Positions 6,161-10,358 of a stretch of 10,358 nucleotides of DNA are shown here, piece by piece. Source of the stretch: JBGTKH01 sp041744735. GTDB lineage: Bacteria; Planctomycetota; Planctomycetia; Pirellulales; Pirellulaceae. The stretch lies in NCBI GenBank assembly GCA_041744735.1, contig JBGTKH010000330.1:1-10358 (forward strand), written 5' to 3'. Position numbers and translations under genes: made by a program. Within the stretch, counting starts at the first letter, position 1. The number at the start of each line of letters is the position of its first letter. The notes beneath the pieces are model-generated. The model made no database searches, was not told where the DNA came from, and saw only the letters and a list, made by a program, of their open reading frames with translations.

Positions 6161-6898
6161 CTAGCTCTCTGGATCGCCGGCGTCCGCCACAAAGCGATAA
6201 CCGGTGTCGCGGATGGTGAGAAAATGACGCGGCTCGGCCGGGTTCGGCTCGAACGTCTTGCGCAGCCGCCGCATAAATTGGTCGGGGGCTCGCGTGTTCA
6301 TGTGGCCCGGCATGCCCCAGACATTTTCCAGCAGTTCCTCGCGCGGGATCACACGGCCTTCGTTTTCCACGAAGTACTGCAGCAGCTTCATCTCTAGCTT
6401 CGTCATCCGGACGACTTGCTCGCCGATGGTGATTTCAAACGTATTAAAGTCGATTTTCGCGCCGGCGAACTCGTACGTGTCGACGGTCACGGGCTGTTCG
6501 ACGCGGCGCTTCGCGCGGCGGTCGTACAACGTCAGCAGGTTTTTGACACGGGTGAGCAACTCGTCGAGATCGAACGGCTTGTTCAAGTATTGATCGGCAC
6601 CCACGTCGAAGCCGCGCGTGCGGTCTTCGGTCAGCGTGCGGGCCGTCAGAATCAGCACCGGGATGTCGTGGCCGCCGGCCCGCAACGCCTCGCACACCGC
6701 GTAGCCGCTCATGCCGGGCAGCATCAGATCCAGGATCACCAGATCGACGCCATTCGACTGCTCGTCGAACATGCGCAGCGCCGCCGGCCCGTCGCCCACC
6801 GTTGTGACACGATAGCCCTCGGCCTGCAGATTGAATTTGATGCCGATCGCCAGGTGCTGTTCGTCTTCGACGACCAGAATGTGCTTGTTCTTATGCAT
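6161..6898 (-). CDS. OmpR/PhoB-family response regulator
   Basis: A 245-aa two-component transcription factor. The receiver domain (residues ~5-120) has the acidic pair Glu11-Asp12, phospho-acceptor Asp57 in VILDLMLPGMSG, Thr85 in LILTART and Lys107 in YLNKPF. The winged-helix DNA-binding domain (~145-240) has the typical opening AGAKIDFNTFEI, the helix TKLEMKLLQYFVENEGRVI, the recognition region NTRAPDQFMRRLRKTFEP and the wing TIRDTGYRFV. It lies 66 nt downstream of the histidine kinase on the same strand and is presumably its partner and co-transcribed, since the gap holds a palindromic repeat but no clear promoter. There is no good Shine-Dalgarno before ATG 6898. Target genes are unknown; the convergent desaturase is a neighbour but not a proven target. 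Confidence 0.94.
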   Translation of the reverse strand: MHKNKHILVVEDEQHLAIGIKFNLQAEGYRVTTVGDGPAALRMFDEQSNGVDLVILDLMLPGMSGYAVCEALRAGGHDIPVLILTARTLTEDRTRGFDVGADQYLNKPFDLDELLTRVKNLLTLYDRRAKRRVEQPVTVDTYEFAGAKIDFNTFEITIGEQVVRMTKLEMKLLQYFVENEGRVIPREELLENVWGMPGHMNTRAPDQFMRRLRKTFEPNPAEPRHFLTIRDTGYRFVADAGDPES

Positions 6899-6917
6899 AT
6901 GTCGTGCGACGAGATTC

Positions 6918-6948
6918 TAAAGCGGCGACGAGTCACCGCACTCCAAAA
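6918..6948 (-). repeat. 31-bp palindromic repeat, copy 1 (3' of the kinase gene)
   Basis: On the minus strand it runs TTTTGGAGTGCG, a hairpin, then CTTTA. The stem pairs GCGGCGAC with GTCACCGC around GA (7 of 8 pairs). It starts 16 nt after the kinase stop codon and ends 19 nt before the response-regulator start. It is 26/31 identical, in the same orientation, to the copy at 8118-8148. Confidence 0.8.
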
Positions 6949-6964
6949 TGTCCTTAACCAAACG

Positions 6965-7939
6965 TCAAGCGACTTCCGCTTCCTTGGGCGGTAGGATCGA
7001 TTTGGTTTGTATCGTCGGCACCGCAGCCGCGCGGCCGGGCAATTGAACTTCAAACATCGTCCCTGTCCCGCCTTTGACATCATGCACGCGCACGCTGCCG
7101 CGCAGCCGGCTGACCAGCGTGCGGACGATATACAGACCCAGTCCCGTGCCCGGCGTATCGCGCTCCAACTCTTTTCCCAAGCGCACAAACCGCCCAAAGA
7201 TTTTTCGGCGCAGTTCGTTCGGGACGCCGCGGCCGTTGTCTGCAATACGAGTAACCGTGCGGTCGTCGTCCGCCATTCGTAACGTCACGTTGACGCGCGG
7301 TTCGGAACCCGCGTACTTCACCGCGTTGTCGATCAGGTTGCGAAAGATCAAGTCCAAGTCGACTCGCGCCGCGTGCACCACGCACGGTTCGACGTCCAGA
7401 GTCACGGTATCCGCGGGCACATGATATCGCAGGCAAGTGGTCTCGGCGCATTGCCGCAGTACGTCGGTCAGTTCCACGTCCTCGAGCTCGCTGGCGATGC
7501 GTGCCCTTTCGAGCCGCGCGGCGTCCAGCAAATGGTTGATCAGTTGATCCAGCCGCTCGACGTCTTCGAGCATATAGCGGCAAAAACTCTCCCGCTCCTC
7601 ATCACTCACCTGATGCCGCGTCAGCGTCTGCAGGTACAGCTTGAGCGACGCAATCGGCGACTTTAACTCGTGGGTCACGCTGTCGATAAAGTTCGATTGC
7701 CGGCGATTGAGATTAAAGGCCTTGACTGTCAGGGTCAGGTACATGATCACACCGACCAGCACGAACACCAAAAACGCCGAACCGACCGACAGCAGAATCC
7801 AATAGAACCCCTGCAGATTCCGGTCCGACAGCGCCCCGAACACCGCCAACAAAACCCAGCCGACCAGGATCGCCACCAACAGCACGATCATGACCACGCC
7901 CAGCGTAATCGGCCAACTTAAGGATCGTCGCGGGAACAT
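6965..7939 (-). CDS. Sensor histidine kinase with two TM segments and a minimal loop
   Basis: A 324-aa inner-membrane kinase that would phosphorylate the response regulator encoded just downstream. Two TM helices (residues ~9-35 and ~45-72) are joined by only ~10 residues (GALSDRNLQG), so there is no periplasmic sensor domain; no HAMP domain is evident. The HisKA domain carries His90 in SVTHELKSPIASLKLYL; the ATPase domain has the N box NLIDNAVKYA (201-210), G1 DNGRGVP (234-240), F region KIFGRFVR and G2 GTGLGLYIV (264-272). Length is typical of small kinases. ATG 7939 is chosen: it starts right before the first TM, and an in-frame TTG at 8026 coincides with the -35 of a candidate promoter. 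The Shine-Dalgarno is weak. Signals within the membrane, or membrane state itself, are plausible stimuli by analogy with intramembrane-sensing kinases. Confidence 0.92.
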   Translation of the reverse strand: MFPRRSLSWPITLGVVMIVLLVAILVGWVLLAVFGALSDRNLQGFYWILLSVGSAFLVFVLVGVIMYLTLTVKAFNLNRRQSNFIDSVTHELKSPIASLKLYLQTLTRHQVSDEERESFCRYMLEDVERLDQLINHLLDAARLERARIASELEDVELTDVLRQCAETTCLRYHVPADTVTLDVEPCVVHAARVDLDLIFRNLIDNAVKYAGSEPRVNVTLRMADDDRTVTRIADNGRGVPNELRRKIFGRFVRLGKELERDTPGTGLGLYIVRTLVSRLRGSVRVHDVKGGTGTMFEVQLPGRAAAVPTIQTKSILPPKEAEVA

Positions 7940-7996
7940 AGCCGGTACCAAACAGCTCGGGGCGTGGAATAGGGACAAATGCGATTGACTTCGTTG

Positions 7997-8026
7997 AGCA
8001 TAGTGACCGGTTGCGGCGACCGTCAA
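7997..8026 (-). promoter_or_regulatory. Candidate sigma-70-type promoter of the kinase-regulator pair
   Basis: The minus strand has TTGACG (8026-8021), an 18-bp spacer and TATGCT (8002-7997): 5/6 and 4/6 matches to the consensus. Transcription would begin ~50 nt upstream of the kinase ATG at 7939. Such matches are common by chance, so confidence is modest. Confidence 0.35.
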
Positions 8027-8117
8027 GCAATGGTTGTTGGACCAGAGCGGTCGGTGCGGCTGTGTTGACCATGCATTCGCACGGCGAAGTCGCCGCGCAA
8101 TGGAGAGCCAAAAATCC

Positions 8118-8148
8118 TAAAGCCGTAACGAGTTATCGCACTCCAAAA
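8118..8148 (-). repeat. 31-bp palindromic repeat, copy 2 (3' of the aminotransferase gene)
   Basis: Same element as 6918-6948 and same orientation, beginning 11 nt after the aminotransferase stop codon. The stem is GCCGTAAC with GTTATCGC around GA; two of the changes relative to copy 1 keep or restore pairing. On the minus strand it is followed by CTTTAGGATTTTTGG, which could help termination. A second hairpin, CGGCGA-AG-TCGCCG at 8082-8095, lies ~20 nt beyond it and may belong to the same composite unit. Confidence 0.8.
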
Positions 8149-8159
8149 CTAAAAGGCCG

Positions 8160-9089
8160 CTAGCGGTGGCCAAAGCGGGCTGCCTGGGCTGCGATGTCGA
8201 CGCCGACAAGCTGGCTCCATGCGGCGAGCAGCGAGCGGAACACATCGCCCGGTGTGCCGCTGCCGATGGGGCGGCCGTTTAGTCGCACGACGGGCAGCAG
8301 GCAGGGGGATGTGCTGCTCAGGATCACTTCGTCGGCCGCGGCCACGTCGTCGGGCGACAGATCGTGCTGCACGAAAGGAATGTTCAGCGCGGCGGCCAAT
8401 TCCTCGAGCACCGCCATGCTGATGCCGGGCAGAATCTTTTCACGCGGCGGCGAGGTCAAACCTTCGTCGCGGCGATAGATCACTACGTTGGCCGTCGACG
8501 ATTCGGAAACCTGTCCATGCGCATCGAGCAGCAGCGCGCGAGAGCCCGGTTCGATCAATCGCGCCTGGCGGTCGGCCAAGTAGTAGTGCATGCGGCTGCG
8601 GCATTTCAGCTCGGGCGGCCAGCAGGCGGCGGGCACTTGCTCGACGTCGGTGATGACCAGCGATTGCCCACGCTCGTAAAGGTCCGCCCATAGATGAAAC
8701 GGCAGCAGGTACGTGTGCATGCAAACGGTCGGGCCGGCGCGGGAGGGCAGCAGCTCGGCCATCGACGAGAACGTGGGATACATCCCCGGCGTGATAAACA
8801 TGGACAGCCCCAGATCGTCGCCGTCGGCCAGCAGCGCGTGATTGCGAGCGACCAGATCCTGTGCCGCCTCGGCCAGTTGCGGCAAACCGACCTCCGACTG
8901 AATGCCGACGATCTCCAGCGAATGGGCCAGCCGCTGGATGTGGTGGTCGAGCCGAAACAGTTTTCCGCGAAACGTCCGCAGTTGCTCGGCGACCGTCACG
9001 CCTTGTACGAACCCCGTGTCGTACACCGGCACCGCGGCTTGCGAAGCCGGGATCAGTTGGCCGTTCAGGTATGCGAGTGGTTCGGACAT
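8160..9089 (-). CDS. Class IV PLP-dependent aminotransferase
   Basis: A 309-aa cytosolic protein of the branched-chain aminotransferase / D-amino-acid aminotransferase / aminodeoxychorismate lyase fold. Family signatures run in order: YLNGQLIPASQAAVPVYDTGF at the N-terminus (strand plus Asp-x-Gly), LFRLDHHIQRL with the phosphate-side Arg-Leu-Asp-x-His, Lys162 in PELKCRSRMHYYLA as the PLP-binding lysine, VSESSTANVV with Glu196, and LSSTSPCLLPVVRLNGRPIG near the C-terminus with the Thr-Ser cofactor-binding turn. Which reaction it performs cannot be decided: closest in style to branched-chain amino-acid transaminase-like proteins, but a 4-amino-4-deoxychorismate lyase role is not excluded. ATG 9089 has no strong Shine-Dalgarno. 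The neighbours (unknown protein upstream, two-component system downstream) do not suggest a pathway. Confidence 0.92.
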   Translation of the reverse strand: MSEPLAYLNGQLIPASQAAVPVYDTGFVQGVTVAEQLRTFRGKLFRLDHHIQRLAHSLEIVGIQSEVGLPQLAEAAQDLVARNHALLADGDDLGLSMFITPGMYPTFSSMAELLPSRAGPTVCMHTYLLPFHLWADLYERGQSLVITDVEQVPAACWPPELKCRSRMHYYLADRQARLIEPGSRALLLDAHGQVSESSTANVVIYRRDEGLTSPPREKILPGISMAVLEELAAALNIPFVQHDLSPDDVAAADEVILSSTSPCLLPVVRLNGRPIGSGTPGDVFRSLLAAWSQLVGVDIAAQAARFGHR

Positions 9090-9104
9090 CGGAGTCGGCG
9101 GGCC

Positions 9105-9175
9105 TTGTGGCGTAAGCTTCTAGCTTGCGTTCAATGGTGGGAATGGAGTTGGCAAGCAGGATGCTTACCCCACAA
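9105..9175. repeat. Imperfect inverted repeat between two minus-strand genes
   Basis: TTGTGGCGTAAGCTTCTAGC plus TTGCG (9105-9129) pairs with 9151-9175 in 20 of 25 positions, leaving a 21-nt spacer. The consensus arm reads TTGTGGsGTAAGC followed by GCTTGC, and each arm can itself fold (GTAAGC with GCTTGC). It lies 4 nt from the stop codon of the unknown gene and 15 nt from the start of the aminotransferase gene, filling almost the whole gap. Confidence 0.7.
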
Positions 9176-9179
9176 TGCA

Positions 9180-9764
9180 CTAGGTTCTTGCGAGTAGTGT
9201 AAAACTGTACTTCCAGCGGACGGTGGTTGGCAACGTGGCCTGTCCGCGCGCCGGCACAACCGCGACGCCGTCCGAACGAGATGCCAACGTGGCCACCGCA
9301 TGATTGCCCGCTGGTTCGCACTGCAACCGGCACCGCTCGTCCGATACTTCGAGCATCATGGAAGCTGACTCCAACAAACTCGGCGGAGCCACAATCGTCC
9401 GATAGCCGCTGCCCAGTTGCTGCGGCGTTTGGCGGATGCGGCACGCGACGTCGAACACGACTCGGCGCGAGTCGGGCATGGTTTCCGCGCTTACGGACCA
9501 GTGGCTCGTGCCCGCCATGCCGACCAGCAGCGCGACACATTTGCCGCCGCCGCGGTCTTCGATGCTCAGTTGCTGCAGCGCCGGGCTGGGCGGCCAATCA
9601 TCCCGGTCTGCGCCTTCGATGGAAGCCAACAGTGGCACCAGCCGTTGGCCGTCGCAGGCCGCAATCGTGTGAGCGAACCGGTCGCGATGCCACAGAAACG
9701 TCACACGCAGACCGCGCCCCTGCTGATCCACCGCGTCGAGAGTGTGCTGTTTAGTGCGTTCCAC
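9180..9764 (-). CDS. Conserved-looking protein of unknown function
   Basis: A 194-aa protein that I do not recognise as a named family. It appears beta-rich, with alternating hydrophobic strands: LRVTFLWHRDRFAHTIAACD, RLVPLLASIEG, CVALLVGMAGTSHWSVS, RVVFDVACRIRQ, and a final strand TVRWKYSFTLLAR. There is no signal peptide, TM segment or obvious catalytic motif. Notable are a WPPSPALQQLSIED linker and the motif GMAGTSHWS. Amino-acid composition and third-position GC fit real coding sequence, and the competing frames do not. The start is GTG at 9764 without a clear Shine-Dalgarno; an internal start is possible. It lies on the same strand as the hydrolase upstream and the aminotransferase downstream, but palindromic repeats separate all three, so co-transcription is uncertain. 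Confidence 0.7.
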   Translation of the reverse strand: MERTKQHTLDAVDQQGRGLRVTFLWHRDRFAHTIAACDGQRLVPLLASIEGADRDDWPPSPALQQLSIEDRGGGKCVALLVGMAGTSHWSVSAETMPDSRRVVFDVACRIRQTPQQLGSGYRTIVAPPSLLESASMMLEVSDERCRLQCEPAGNHAVATLASRSDGVAVVPARGQATLPTTVRWKYSFTLLART

Positions 9765-9815
9765 GTGATTGATATCTGCCGGAGTGTTTTGTTTACTGAT
9801 TGCTCCAATAACAAA

Positions 9816-9884
9816 TCGTTTAACGGCAAGCCGCAGGCGACGGTGATGGCGCGAAGCAGTCGCCGGCGGCTTGCCTTTAAACGA
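9816..9884. repeat. 69-bp palindromic element with 26-bp arms
   Basis: The arm 9816-9841 (TCGTTTAACGGCAAGCCGCA then GGCGAC) and the arm 9859-9884 are inverted copies with 24 of 26 positions matching; the loop is 17 nt. It begins 7 nt after the hydrolase stop codon. The size and sharp ends fit a REP/BIME or small MITE-like mobile repeat. A minus-strand frame through it encodes a 64-aa Arg-rich peptide, which is an artefact of the repeat. Confidence 0.8.
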
Positions 9885-9891
9885 CTTTTCA

Positions 9892-10358
9892 TCATCTAGT
9901 GTGCTTCTCCGCTACCGCGTCGTGAGCCGCACCGACGCAGTGCCGTTCCAGGAATTCGCTGACCAGCGGCACAATTCGTTCGTGAGCGTCCTCGATCACA
10001 TAATGCCCGGCGTCTTCCAAGCGATGCACTTCGGCGTCGGGGAAGATCTGCAGAAACCGGTCGAGACACGCCGGCGTGAAGCACCAGTCGCGCATGCCCC
10101 AAATGCATTGTATCGGCCGGTCGGCCAGACGCGGCAGGCCGGCCTCGATCTGCTCCAGCGTTTGCCACGTCGGATGCCGCCGCGTCATCGGGATGTCGCA
10201 CACGAAACGGTAGATTGCCTCGCGGTTCGCCCAGCAATCGTACGGGGCCAGTAAGCCCGCCTTGACCGCCGCCGTCATTCGCTCGGGCTTTTCGACCGCC
10301 ATCCGCAGCGCCGCTCGCGCGAACAGATTCAACCCCTGCACCGCCCAGCGGCCCACCA
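9892..10358 (-). CDS. Alpha/beta hydrolase, C-terminal part (OleB/haloalkane dehalogenase-like)
   Basis: The last ~155 codons of an alpha/beta-fold hydrolase whose N-terminal half, including the nucleophile elbow, lies beyond the right edge; the first visible in-frame GTG is not a convincing start. The fragment begins in the cap/core region (LNLFARAALRMAVEKPERM), continues with YRFVCDIPMTRRHPTW, then a strand and acid loop CIWGMRDWCFTPACLDRF with the probable acid Asp, and LEDAGHYVIEDAHERI with the catalytic His, ending in helix VSEFLERH. The FVCDIP and GHYVIEDA wording recalls the haloalkane-dehalogenase-related OleB proteins (beta-lactone decarboxylases of long-chain olefin biosynthesis), but this is recalled resemblance only, and no oleA, oleC or oleD is in the window. 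A plain esterase or dehalogenase is equally possible. Confidence 0.85.
   Translation of the reverse strand, partial: VGRWAVQGLNLFARAALRMAVEKPERMTAAVKAGLLAPYDCWANREAIYRFVCDIPMTRRHPTWQTLEQIEAGLPRLADRPIQCIWGMRDWCFTPACLDRFLQIFPDAEVHRLEDAGHYVIEDAHERIVPLVSEFLERHCVGAAHDAVAEKHTR

Noticed and set aside
6416..6994. Plus-strand frame of 192 codons opposite the response regulator
   Set aside because: Antisense shadow; the regulator on the minus strand has complete receiver and winged-helix domains.
8440..9597. Long minus-strand open frame of 385 codons
   Set aside because: It runs across the aminotransferase and unknown-protein genes in another frame, is Arg/Ala/His-rich and matches nothing; the other frames carry clear family motifs.
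9701..9895. Small minus-strand Arg-rich frame of 64 codons
   Set aside because: It is mostly the translation of the 69-bp palindrome at 9816-9884 plus the antisense-frame start of the unknown gene.
1..10358. CRISPR arrays, tRNA or rRNA genes, complete insertion sequences
   Set aside because: No regularly spaced repeats, no tRNA-like T-loop signature in a foldable context, no rRNA-like sequence and no transposase frame were found by eye on either strand.

Overview
The window looks like a chromosomal piece of a planctomycete (Planctomycetota, probably Pirellulales-like). The basis is moderately high GC, a secreted sulfatase with a full signal peptide, a DUF4058 protein, a DUF433/DUF5615-type toxin-antitoxin locus, loosely packed genes, and several families of palindromic intergenic repeats of the sort I associate with this phylum. 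The assignment is inference; no marker gene is present.

Left part (1-2760) is accessory and partly decayed. A TIR-domain protein enters from the left edge (+). On the minus strand follows a DUF433 antitoxin gene with its own extended -10 promoter and a good Shine-Dalgarno sequence. Its overlapping downstream partner, a DUF5615/PIN-like toxin, keeps the first ~11 codons and the last ~58 codons but has lost the middle and the frame. Just upstream lies a fragment resembling the C-terminal part of an FGGY sugar kinase. A DUF4058 gene (+) comes next, then about 330 bp holding two back-to-back gene remnants on opposite strands.

Middle part (2761-6072): a secreted type I sulfatase (+), a 116-bp nested palindromic element touching its stop codon, a ~380-bp leader without genes, and a membrane acyl-CoA/fatty-acid desaturase (+) with all three histidine boxes.

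Right part (6073-10358) is entirely minus strand. In transcription order it holds the 3' part of an alpha/beta hydrolase (OleB/haloalkane dehalogenase-like) entering from the right edge, a conserved-looking protein of unknown function, a class IV PLP aminotransferase, and a two-component pair (a two-TM histidine kinase with almost no extracytoplasmic loop, then an OmpR/PhoB-type response regulator). The regulator is convergent with the desaturase.

The most striking structure is not a gene. Five genes (sulfatase, kinase, aminotransferase, unknown protein, hydrolase) each have a palindromic element within 0-16 nt of the stop codon. These come from four unrelated sequence families; one family occurs twice, bracketing the kinase gene, with compensatory changes in its stem. 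I saw no tRNA, rRNA, CRISPR array or complete insertion sequence.
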